Positions 8,181 to 15,520 of a DNA stretch of 64,000 bases are shown here, piece after piece. The notes below the pieces were generated by a model. The model worked only from the letters and a program-made list of their open reading frames with translations. It did no database searches and was not told where the DNA came from. Every line of letters starts with the position of its first letter. The stretch's first letter is position 1. Location of the stretch: the NCBI GenBank assembly GCA_963841045.1, contig CAWJBD010000010.1, forward strand, positions 144,282-208,281. Direction: 5' to 3'. The position numbers were made by a program, and so were the translations under genes. This DNA is from Aalborgiella sp963841045. Its GTDB lineage: Bacteria; Pseudomonadota; Gammaproteobacteria; Burkholderiales; Burkholderiaceae_C.

Positions 8181-9847
8181 CACACAACTGCCTTAGATGT
8201 TGCTGCGCTTTTCTGATGATCCAACGCCGCCTTCACAAACGCGTTAAAGAGCGGATGACCATCCCAAGGGGTGGATTTGAATTCCGGGTGGAATTGCACG
8301 CCCACATACCATGGGTGAACATTGCTTGGCAATTCGACGATTTCGGTCAGTTGCTCACGTTGTGTGAGGGCGGAAATCACCAAACCGGCTTTGCGCAGCG
8401 GTTCTAAGTAGTTCACGTTGGCTTCATAGCGGTGGCGGTGGCGCTCGGTCACCACGTCGCCATAAATGCTGTGTGCCAATGTGCCTTTGGCCACGTCTGA
8501 ACTTTGCGCGCCCAAGCGCATGGTGCCACCCAGGTCGGAATTGGCATTGCGGGTTTGGATGCTGCCATCGGCATCTTTCCATTCGGTGATCAATGCGATG
8601 ACGGGGTTGGCACAATTGGGTGCAAACTCGGTGCTGTTGGCGTCTTTCAAGCCTGCCACGTTGCGTGCAAACTCAATGGTGGCTACTTGCATACCCAAGC
8701 AAATGCCGAGGTAGGGGATTTTGTGCGTGCGGGCAAAATGAGCGGTGCTGATTTTGCCTTCCACGCCGCGCTCACCAAAGCCGCCGGGTACCAAAATCGC
8801 ATCAAAATCGGCCAACTGAGTCGCCGTTTTTTCGTCAATCGTTTCAGAATCGACATACGTGATGGACGCTTTGACATGGTTTTTCATGCCCGCATGGCGA
8901 ATGGCTTCGTTCAACGATTTGTAGCTGTCGCCCAAATCGATGTACTTGCCCACCATGGCAATGCGAACTTCGCCTTTTGGATGCGCGGTTTCATATACCA
9001 AATCATCCCAGCGTTGCAAATTGGCAGGTTTGGTGACCAAGCGCAGCTTGTTGCAAATCAAATCGTCCAAACCTTGCTCATGCAAGATGCGCGGTACTTT
9101 GTATATCGTGTCCACGTCCCACATGCTGATGACAGCCGCTTCGGGGATGTTACAAAACAAGGAGATTTTGGCGCATTCGTCAGCTGGAATCGGGCGGTCA
9201 GCACGGCACAGCAAAGCATCGGCTTGGATACCAATTTCGCGCAATTGTTTGGCGGTGTGCTGTGTAGGTTTGGTTTTCAATTCGCCTGCCGCCGCAATCC
9301 AAGGCACATAGCTCAGGTGCACAAATGCGGTGTCGCCTTGCGGCAATTTCAAACTCATTTGGCGCACGGCTTCCAAGAATGGCAGCGATTCTATGTCGCC
9401 CACCGTGCCGCCAATTTCAACGATTGCCACGTCAACCGCATCTGTTTCGCCAAAACGCGCACCGCGTTTCACGAATTCTTGGATTTCGTTGGTCACATGT
9501 GGAATGACTTGAACCGTTTTGCCCAAATAGTCGCCACGGCGTTCTTTGTCCAGCACGCTTTGGTAAATTTGGCCTGTGGTGAAATTGTTGGACTTGCGCA
9601 TGCGCGTTTCGATGAAACGCTCATAGTGACCCAAGTCCAAGTCGGTTTCCGCGCCATCATCCGTTACAAACACTTCGCCATGTTGCAAAGGCGACATGGT
9701 ACCGGGGTCAACGTTGAGGTAAGGGTCTAACTTGATGAGGGTGACGACGAGGCCGCGAGACTCTAAAAGTGCGGCCAAAGATGCAGATGCAATGCCTTTC
9801 CCTAGGGAAGACACCACACCGCCAGTAACAAATACGAATTTGGTCAT
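8180..9847 (-). CDS. pyrG: CTP synthase
   Basis: CTP synthase aminates UTP to CTP using glutamine and ATP. The 555-residue protein has an N-terminal synthetase domain (TKFVFVTGGVVSSLGKGIA, LDPYLNVDPGTMSP) and a C-terminal class I glutamine amidotransferase domain with the nucleophile motif LGICLGMQ and the VQFHPEF histidine-glutamate pair. The start is set by the canonical MTKFVFVTGG; the frame is open 21 codons further but that extension is not conserved. A short GGGTG/CACCC hairpin (9856-9872) lies in the leader. It precedes kdsA and eno in one minus-strand run. Confidence 0.96.
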   Translation of the reverse strand: MTKFVFVTGGVVSSLGKGIASASLAALLESRGLVVTLIKLDPYLNVDPGTMSPLQHGEVFVTDDGAETDLDLGHYERFIETRMRKSNNFTTGQIYQSVLDKERRGDYLGKTVQVIPHVTNEIQEFVKRGARFGETDAVDVAIVEIGGTVGDIESLPFLEAVRQMSLKLPQGDTAFVHLSYVPWIAAAGELKTKPTQHTAKQLREIGIQADALLCRADRPIPADECAKISLFCNIPEAAVISMWDVDTIYKVPRILHEQGLDDLICNKLRLVTKPANLQRWDDLVYETAHPKGEVRIAMVGKYIDLGDSYKSLNEAIRHAGMKNHVKASITYVDSETIDEKTATQLADFDAILVPGGFGERGVEGKISTAHFARTHKIPYLGICLGMQVATIEFARNVAGLKDANSTEFAPNCANPVIALITEWKDADGSIQTRNANSDLGGTMRLGAQSSDVAKGTLAHSIYGDVVTERHRHRYEANVNYLEPLRKAGLVISALTQREQLTEIVELPSNVHPWYVGVQFHPEFKSTPWDGHPLFNAFVKAALDHQKSAATSKAVV

Positions 9848-9970
9848 GCCAGAATGGGTGCTGAACACCCAAGGAGGTGGAAAGGTTAATTATAAAGGTC
9901 TGCTACAGTACTATTTGTGTCAACTAGGGTTTATTGTTCAAATTTTCTTAATCCACACATTGCGACTTAT

Positions 9971-11231
9971 ATGGAACTTGCTGGTAAACACATCGTATTG
10001 GGCCTCACGGGCGGCATAGCAGCCTATAAAGCGGCTGAGTTGTGCCGCGCTTTGGTGAAAGAAGGCGCAACCGTGCAAGTGGTGATGACACCCAGCGCAG
10101 AGCAGTTCATCACCAAAGTGACCATGCAAGCCTTGTCCGGCAGACAGGTTTTGGGCTCACAGTGGGACGACACGCCAGTCTAACGGTGTCGCCAACAACA
10201 TGCCGCATATTAATGCGACGCGCGGTGCCGATGCGATTGTGATTGCGCCTTGCAGTGCCGACTTCATGGCCAAGCTTTTGCATGGCAGAGCCGATGAATT
10301 GTTGAGTTTGATGTGTTTGGCACGCCCGATTGCCGAAGTGCCCTTGATTCTTGCGCCAGCCATGAACCGTGAAATGTGGGCCAATCCAGCCACGCAACGC
10401 AATGTGGCACAGCTCAAAGCAGATGGCATCACCGTGTTGGACGTGGGCGAGGGCGACCAAGCTTGCGGCGAAGTGGGCGATGGTCGTATGCTTGAGGCCG
10501 ATGAGATTTTGAGTGATTTGATTGCATTTTTCACGCCCAAATCTTTGGTAGGGCACAACGTACTTATCACTGCAGGGCCGACCTATGAAGCGATAGACCC
10601 GGTGCGCGGCATCACCAATTTATCCAGCGGCAAAATGGGTTTTGCCATCGCGCGCGCAGCCAAAGAGGCGGGCGCTGAGGTCACACTGATTGCAGGCCCT
10701 GTCAGTTTGCCTACGCCACGTGGTGTCAAGCGAATTGATGTGAAATCTGCACAAAATATGCTTGTAGCCGGCATAGAATATGCCAAGAGTGCTACTATAT
10801 TTATAGCATCGGCAGCTGTGGCAGACTGGCGACCCGCACAGGCCGCTGATCAAAAATTGAAAAAAGACGGCTCTGGCGATGTGCCCCAATTGAGCTTTGT
10901 CGAAAACCCCGATATTTTGGCAACGATAGCGCAATCACCGCGCGGCAAGCAAGGTTTGTCAGGCAAGACCATAGCAGTCAATGCAGGTTTATTCTGCGTC
11001 GGTTTTGCGGCAGAAAGCGAAAACCTGCTCGCTAACGCCCAAGCCAAACGCCTACGCAAAGGTGTGCCGCTTTTGGTCGGCAATATCGGTCCAGCCACTT
11101 TCGGGCAAGACGACAATGCGCTTTTGCTGGTGGATGAAACCAAAGTCAAAGAATTACCCCGCGCCAGCAAACGCGATCTCGCCAAACAGTTGGTTGCTGA
11201 TATAGCAGCGCGGCTGGGGCAGGCAACATGA
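9971..11231 (+). CDS. coaBC: CoaBC, phosphopantothenoylcysteine synthetase/decarboxylase (frameshifted)
   Basis: This bifunctional coenzyme A enzyme joins cysteine to 4'-phosphopantothenate and decarboxylates the product. The N-terminal flavoprotein domain shows GKHIVLGLTGGIAAYKAAEL, PCSADFMAKLLHG and APAMNREMW; the C-terminal synthetase shows ITAGPTYEAIDPVRGITNLS, SAAVADWRP and KK..G. An extra base near 10175 separates the first 70 codons from the rest. Residues about 259-280 are encoded by a copy of the dispersed 65-bp element. The stop overlaps the start of a broken hydrolase gene (ATGA). CoaBC is essential, so the frameshift is likely a sequence error. Confidence 0.93.
10748..10810 (-). 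repeat. Dispersed 65-bp element inside coaBC
   Basis: On the minus strand this reads TGCTATAAATATAGTAGCAC, then CTTGGCATATTC and TATGCCGGCTACAAGC, an obvious if diverged copy. Read on the coaBC strand it encodes MLVAGIEYAKSATIFIAS in frame. The stop codon present in that frame of the consensus is changed to a lysine codon. Confidence 0.75.
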
Positions 11232-11545
11232 ACATTTGCAAACTGCGCTTATTTGTGGGCAGTTTGATGGTTGGCTTTTGTGCAATCGCTTTTGCTGATG
11301 AACTGGTTGCCATTCCCACACGTGAGGGAGTGACCAGCAGCTATTGGTGGATGCCGCGCAACAATGCCAATCGGAAAAACAAAGGTTAGGCAGCTGCGGC
11401 CAGATTTGGGTGACAAGGAGTTAGCAGTGGTGGTCACGACCCGACAGGTGACGAGTGCGAAGCTCTGCATTGGCATGGGTTCATTAACCATGAAGCGCAG
11501 GCTAGCAAAGCAATCACCGATTGGATTCTTAAGCCAGCGCCGTAG
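11228..11545 (+). pseudogene. Internally deleted secreted alpha/beta hydrolase
   Basis: The start MNICKLRLFVGSLMVGFCAI is a signal peptide, followed by PTREGVTSSYWWMPRNNAN, typical of secreted alpha/beta hydrolases. The frame then stops at 11386-11388. About 30 bases later another frame gives GGHDPTGDECEALHWHGFI and ends in TAG at 11543-11545, which is the C-terminus of the same type of protein, including its last catalytic histidine region. Roughly 170-180 central residues, with the nucleophile, are missing. It begins inside the coaBC stop. Confidence 0.65.
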
Positions 11546-11614
11546 AGCTGTTCTGATCGGATTTGCTCAAAGTACAAATCACTTTATTATCTTTAACTCA
11601 ATCTAATTACACCT

Positions 11615-12064
11615 ATGAAAATCGACGTCAAAATCATGGACCAACGCATGGCTACTCAGTTGCCGGCTTACGCCACACCTGGCAGTGCGGGATTGGATTT
11701 GCGTGCTTGCATGGACACAGCGGTGACTTTGCAACCCAACGCATGGCAGCTCATTCCCACAGGTATCGCCATTTATTTGGCTGACCCGAACTATGCCGCT
11801 TTGATATTGCCGCGCTCTGGCTTGGGGCACAAACATGGCATTGTGCTGGGTAATTTGGTGGGGCTGATTGACAGCGATTACCAAGGCCAACTCATGGTCA
11901 GCGCCTGGAACCGCAGCGACACCGCCTTCACCATTGAACCCATGGAACGCATCGCCCAACTCGTCATCGTCCCCGTGGTGCAAGCCCAATTCAACATCGT
12001 CACCGATTTCGCATCTGCCAGCGAACGCGGTGCGGGTGGGTATGGATCTACTGGGAAAGCTTAA
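11615..12064 (+). CDS. dut: Deoxyuridine 5'-triphosphate nucleotidohydrolase
   Basis: dUTPase hydrolyses dUTP to dUMP, keeping uracil out of DNA and feeding thymidylate synthesis. The 149-residue protein has all five motifs: GSAGLDLRA, LPRSGLGHKHG, GLIDSDYQGQL, RIAQLVIVPVV and the C-terminal ERGAGGYGSTGK that closes over the active site. It follows coaBC, the standard dfp-dut neighbourhood, here separated by the broken hydrolase. No clear ribosome-binding site is seen. Confidence 0.95.
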   Translation: MKIDVKIMDQRMATQLPAYATPGSAGLDLRACMDTAVTLQPNAWQLIPTGIAIYLADPNYAALILPRSGLGHKHGIVLGNLVGLIDSDYQGQLMVSAWNRSDTAFTIEPMERIAQLVIVPVVQAQFNIVTDFASASERGAGGYGSTGKA

Positions 12065-12104
12065 GGCGCATGTCCTGCGAACGCGGGAATTTTGCTTTCC
12101 GAAA

Positions 12105-12170
12105 TTGCTATATATTGAATAGCAGTTTAGGCAATAAATACGCTGGATACAGCCTTATTTTTCATGTATT
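12105..12170 (+). repeat. Dispersed 65-bp element, copy 3
   Basis: This is a moderately diverged copy: TTGCTATATATTGAATAGCA, TTTAGGCAATAAATACGCTG, then GATACAGCCTTATTTTTCAT. It lies 40 bases after dut with its TATAAAA-type end pointing away from that gene, so it is an exception to the usual orientation. Confidence 0.8.
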
Positions 12171-12338
12171 TTTGCTGGATTGAGCCAGTTTCTACGATGG
12201 CAACTTGCTGCATATTTGTGGCAGTCATATTACCCAACATCAGTTCTTGTTACTGCAAGTGCCATCTATTGGTTTGACTTGGTGCGCGTCAATTTACTTA
12301 AACTCACAAGATAATTATTTTCACATAAAAGAATAAAT
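12171..12338. other. Spacer upstream of the DUF2975/XRE operon
   Basis: No coding frame is evident. The second half becomes strongly AT-rich and includes an extra ATAATTATTTTCACATAAAA segment that resembles one arm of the operator-like dyad immediately downstream. Confidence 0.4.
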
Positions 12339-12371
12339 AATTATTGTAATGTAATAATTTTTAGCTATAAT
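12339..12371 (+). promoter_or_regulatory. Candidate promoter with overlapping operator for the DUF2975/XRE operon
   Basis: TTGTAA (12344-12349) and TATAAT (12366-12371) are 16 bases apart, a good sigma-70-type promoter. A perfect inverted repeat AATTATT-GTAATGT-AATAATT (12339-12359) covers the -35 box. This is the expected place for a repressor site, and the downstream XRE gene makes self-regulation plausible. Confidence 0.5.
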
Positions 12372-12425
12372 GCAATAATCACTATTGTGTCGTCACAGTT
12401 GTTTTTGCAGTTAAAAGGATTGGAA

Positions 12426-12983
12426 ATGTCTAAGCTTGTGAATTCTGTTTTTGAGAGCTATTCGATGCAACGCACTAGTGCCTGGTTGGCGCGGGCTTGT
12501 TTGGTATTGGTCATCGTCTTGCCGCTGTTGGTGGTGGCGTATTGGTTTGTAGCTGATGCCAGCATGCTGGCAGTGCGGGCCAATTTGTTGCCAAGCGCCA
12601 TTCAAAAGCCTTTGCAAGACTGGCAGCGGGTGGTAGGCGCTTTGCTGACCTTGATTCCGGTTGTGCTCATGGTGCGTGGTTTGTGGGAAGCTCGCATGTG
12701 TTTCGTGCAGTTTGCGGCGGGACATGTTTTCACGGCACAGGCGGTACAGCGTTTGCGCAGTTTTGCGGCGTGGATCAGCGCATCAAGTTTGGGGTCTATT
12801 TTGATCAACCCTTTGCTGTCAGTTCTTTTGACTTTGAACAATGCACCCAATACGCGTCATCTGGCCATAGGTATTGGTACCGACCAAATTTTGTCGTTGT
12901 TGTTTGCCACCATGGTGTGGGTTATGGCGGCTGTGATTGCACAAGGACAGGCCTTGGCTGAAGAGAATTCATCATTTGTTTGA
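12426..12983 (+). CDS. DUF2975 membrane protein
   Basis: The 185-residue inner-membrane protein has four hydrophobic segments (near residues 20-43, 75-93, 115-138 and 152-177). It matches the pattern of DUF2975 proteins, which are typically encoded just before a small YozG-like XRE regulator, as here. The role is unknown; the pairing suggests a membrane protein acting with its regulator. AAGGA seven bases upstream supports the ATG at 12426; the frame is open 13 codons further. Confidence 0.7.
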   Translation: MSKLVNSVFESYSMQRTSAWLARACLVLVIVLPLLVVAYWFVADASMLAVRANLLPSAIQKPLQDWQRVVGALLTLIPVVLMVRGLWEARMCFVQFAAGHVFTAQAVQRLRSFAAWISASSLGSILINPLLSVLLTLNNAPNTRHLAIGIGTDQILSLLFATMVWVMAAVIAQGQALAEENSSFV

Positions 12984-12999
12984 TTGCGAGTGAATTGAC

Positions 13000-13227
13000 A
13001 TGCCCATCATCGTTCAACTGGACATCATGCTTGCGCGGCGCAAGCTCAAATCAAAAGATTTGGCCGAGCAAGTTGGTATGACAGAAGCCAATTTGTCACT
13101 GCTCAAGCAAGGCAAAGTCAAAGGTGTGCGTTTTGAAACGCTGGAGAAAATTTGCGCAATTTTGGATTGCCAACCAGGTGATTTGCTGGTGTTCGAGCCA
13201 AGCGCCACAAAACCTTCTAGCAACTGA
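13000..13227 (+). CDS. Small XRE-family helix-turn-helix regulator
   Basis: The 75-residue protein is almost entirely a helix-turn-helix domain: LDIMLARRKLKSKDLAEQVG, MTEANLSLLKQGKVKGVR, then FETLEKICAILDCQPGDLLV. This is the YozG/YPO-type compact XRE regulator usually partnered with DUF2975. It starts 16 bases after the DUF2975 stop, so the two are in one operon. It probably binds the AT-rich dyad at 12339-12359. Confidence 0.85.
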   Translation: MPIIVQLDIMLARRKLKSKDLAEQVGMTEANLSLLKQGKVKGVRFETLEKICAILDCQPGDLLVFEPSATKPSSN

Positions 13228-13248
13228 ATGTTGCACCATTAATTTTTT

Positions 13249-13734
13249 ATGAAAGATTCAACCATGTGCATTAACAAAATATCAACTTTGAAAACAGCCT
13301 GTGTGAGTGGGCTGATTGCTTTGAACGCAATCCTGTTGGGCTGTGCGACGAATTCGAACAGTTCTTCCACTTCAAACGATACGTCATCGACCAACAAGTC
13401 TACAGGCGCTGCAACAGCCAAAGACAACAGCAAAGCACAGCAAAAAATATCGATGGCAATCGGTCAAGAAGTTTCAGATTTTTCCATCGTGAGCCAAGTC
13501 AACACTGACGCACCCATGGGCTATGTTGGAACCCAATACACCGTGCAGACCAAAAGAGGCAAAACCTACAAATGCGACATTCTTGAAAATTCTGGATTTG
13601 GCAAAGTCATGACATTTGGTACTGGAACGGGTGCGGGAGCGATGTGTACCGATTTCACCAAAGGATCCAAGGACGCCGGAAAAACCAACGCTGCCAGTTG
13701 CAATGCCTTGCTCAAAGCCGCAGGCAAGTGCTAA
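13249..13734 (+). CDS. Putative lipoprotein of unknown function
   Basis: The protein of about 161 residues has a lipobox (NAILLGC) after a hydrophobic stretch and then a long serine/threonine/asparagine-rich linker, typical of an outer-membrane lipoprotein. The folded part (residues 70-161) has QYTVQTKRGKTYKCDI, a glycine-rich segment and four cysteines in the C-terminal half, which suggests disulfides in the periplasm. I do not recognise a named family. The start is ATG at 13249, or 13264. Confidence 0.6.
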   Translation: MKDSTMCINKISTLKTACVSGLIALNAILLGCATNSNSSSTSNDTSSTNKSTGAATAKDNSKAQQKISMAIGQEVSDFSIVSQVNTDAPMGYVGTQYTVQTKRGKTYKCDILENSGFGKVMTFGTGTGAGAMCTDFTKGSKDAGKTNAASCNALLKAAGKC

Positions 13735-13805
13735 GCAATATGTTGACCAATGTATTGCGAATATGCATTTAACCTTTTGAGAGAAACCAATGAAATACCA
13801 CTCAT

Positions 13806-14398
13806 ATGAATCGCTTGGCAACACTGGGTTTGCTTTGTGGCAGCCTCACATTGGTTGGATGCGCAGCCACCAAGGTTGAATTCAGCGGCGACGTATCTTC
13901 ATCACCCACTTCAGTCTGCAAAGAGCCGGGCGATACGCGATCAGCTCTGGTACTTTGGCGAACCAACTGGCGTCCTGATCAGAAAGATATTGCACAGCGT
14001 GAAGAGGCCATCGTTTTGGGTTTGAAAGATTTTTTAAGCAAATCGGCATGCTTTTCATCGCATCAATTGAAACGTTTGCCAAACACTGAAGACAAGCACC
14101 AACACAGTGAAGCTGAATTGCTGGTCTACGCAACCAATGCCTATCCCCGAGCTGACCGAGTTATCGTCGTGACGGTTAAAGAGCTAGGCCCCATTGTTCG
14201 TCTGTTCAGTTCAGCGGCTGTGATTGAAGGTGGTACAGAAGTAAAAATGGATGTGCGAATTTTCAATGCCAATACGGCTACCCAATGGCCAATTTTCAAA
14301 CGCATTGGCAAAATGGCGGTGCCCTGGTCGTCAAAGGCGTATCGTCACTACCGCAAGACATGAGTGAAGCGATGAAGGCGGCCATTGCTCCCAACTAG
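13806..14398 (+). CDS. Putative lipoprotein (frameshifted near the end)
   Basis: The start MNRLATLGLLCGSLTLVGCA is a lipoprotein signal peptide with lipobox LVGC. The mature part of about 180 residues has ATNAYPRADRVIVVTVKELG and VKMDVRIFNAN. An extra base near 14287 diverts the end; the neighbouring frame gives NFQTHWQNGGALVVKGVSSL, then PQDMSEAM, and a stop at 14396-14398. That ending is far more protein-like than the diverted one. The function is unknown, probably a periplasm-facing outer-membrane lipoprotein. Confidence 0.55.
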
Positions 14399-14466
14399 TT
14401 TGCAATTCCACAACTGCTAATGTCATTCGTTTTACATGAAAACTAAAGGCAATTACAAACTGGCTC

Positions 14467-15098
14467 GTGCCATTTGTACTCATTTTGCTGAGCATGATTC
14501 CAATGTTGGCAGGCGCTGTGCGTTTGTTTCAAATCGGTAATGCTGCGCCAGTCACCTCTGAAAATTTGCGTTTCATGTCTGCGCCTTTGCCCGTGGTGAT
14601 GCATATCATCAGTTCGGTGATTTACAGCATCATGGGGGCTTTTCAGTTCTCAGACAGCTTTCGCCAAAACAATCCAATATGGCATCGTACAAGTGGGAAA
14701 TGGCTGATTCCACTTGGTTTGATTTCCGCACTTTCAGGAATTTGGATGACTCTTTTCTATGTTCGTCCCGCGATTGATGGTGCGTTAATTGTTGCTAATT
14801 TTGATGATCAAAATCTATTTGTTATCAGGTTGATTGTAGGTGTTACGATGTGTTGTTTCATTTTGCTAGGGCTTGCGGCTATTCGAAAACGCAATTTTCC
14901 TCAACATCGCGCATGGATGATTCGTGCTTACGCCTTGGCTTTAGGTGCAGGCACTCAGGTCTTCACACATATACCTTGGTTTGTATTCCCTGATTTACAT
15001 AGCGAGTTGAGTCGTACCATTTGCATGGGAACTGGTTGGGCGATCAACGCTTTGGTCGCTGAATGGGTGATTTCTCGGAAAAATGGTATTGCAAATAG
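14467..15098 (+). CDS. DUF2306 membrane protein
   Basis: A protein of about 210 residues with six or seven membrane helices. Family-type signatures are MHIISSVIYSIMGAFQFSDS, HRTSGKWLIPLGLISALSGI and HRAWMIRAYALALGAGTQ. The function of DUF2306 is unknown. The frame runs on to 15318, antisense over the DUF3820 gene. If one A of the run at about 15079-15083 is surplus, the protein instead ends at a TAG at 15096-15098, two bases from the convergent gene, which is more plausible. The start is uncertain: GTG at 14467, or a frameshifted ATG near 14436. Confidence 0.65.
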
Positions 15099-15099
15099 C

Positions 15100-15354
15100 C
15101 TAGCGCAGTGGCTTCAAAATATCCCGCAAGCCGTTGTGGTCGATTTCTTGCATCAGTGCCAAGAGCTTGCCGATAGAACCATTGGGGAAGCCTTCACGGG
15201 CGAACCAGTTGAGGTAGTTGCCGGGCAGGTCGGCGATGAGTACGCCTTTGTGCTTGCCAAATGGCATGGAAGTGGTAACCAAGCGCAGCATTTCGGTTTG
15301 CATATCGGGTGGCGCTAGGTGGTTTGCTTTCTCAGGTACTGCGTCAATACTCAT
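15100..15354 (-). CDS. DUF3820 family protein
   Basis: The 84-residue soluble protein has the DUF3820 hallmark SMPFGKHKGVLIADLPGNYL, followed by NWFAREGFPNGSIGKLLALM and EIDHNGL. The fold is proposed to be nuclease-related (exonuclease-like) and members have been linked to quorum-sensing-controlled factors, but the role is not settled. I prefer the ATG at 15354 (MSIDAVPEKANHL); the frame is open to 15534, but that extension is low-complexity and overlaps the divergent gene. Confidence 0.75.
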   Translation of the reverse strand: MSIDAVPEKANHLAPPDMQTEMLRLVTTSMPFGKHKGVLIADLPGNYLNWFAREGFPNGSIGKLLALMQEIDHNGLRDILKPLR

Positions 15355-15520
15355 AAATTTGACTTCCATATCGCATTCATCTTGATTTGCTACAATTTGC
15401 GCTTCGCACAATGCATTTTGCGCTTCGTTTTTGACAAGTGGGAAATGGGTTGGATTTATCACCACCTGCCTCAAATCTGAAATAGATTTGTGACAGACTG
15501 AAGAACCAAACATACCAAAC
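15355..15520. other. Divergent promoter region
   Basis: This spacer separates the DUF3820 gene (minus) and the glycosyltransferase-HAD gene (plus). It contains paired TTTGCGCTTCG segments (15394-15404 and 15418-15428) but no clear coding frame. Promoters for both genes should lie here. Confidence 0.35.

Noticed and set aside
8504..9730. A 408-codon plus-strand open frame across pyrG
   Set aside because: Its composition is that of an antisense reading and pyrG is unmistakable on the other strand.
9856..9872. GGGTGCTGAACACCC hairpin before pyrG as an attenuator or terminator
   Set aside because: The stem is short and no T-run follows in the pyrG direction; pyrG attenuation of the Gram-positive type is not expected here.
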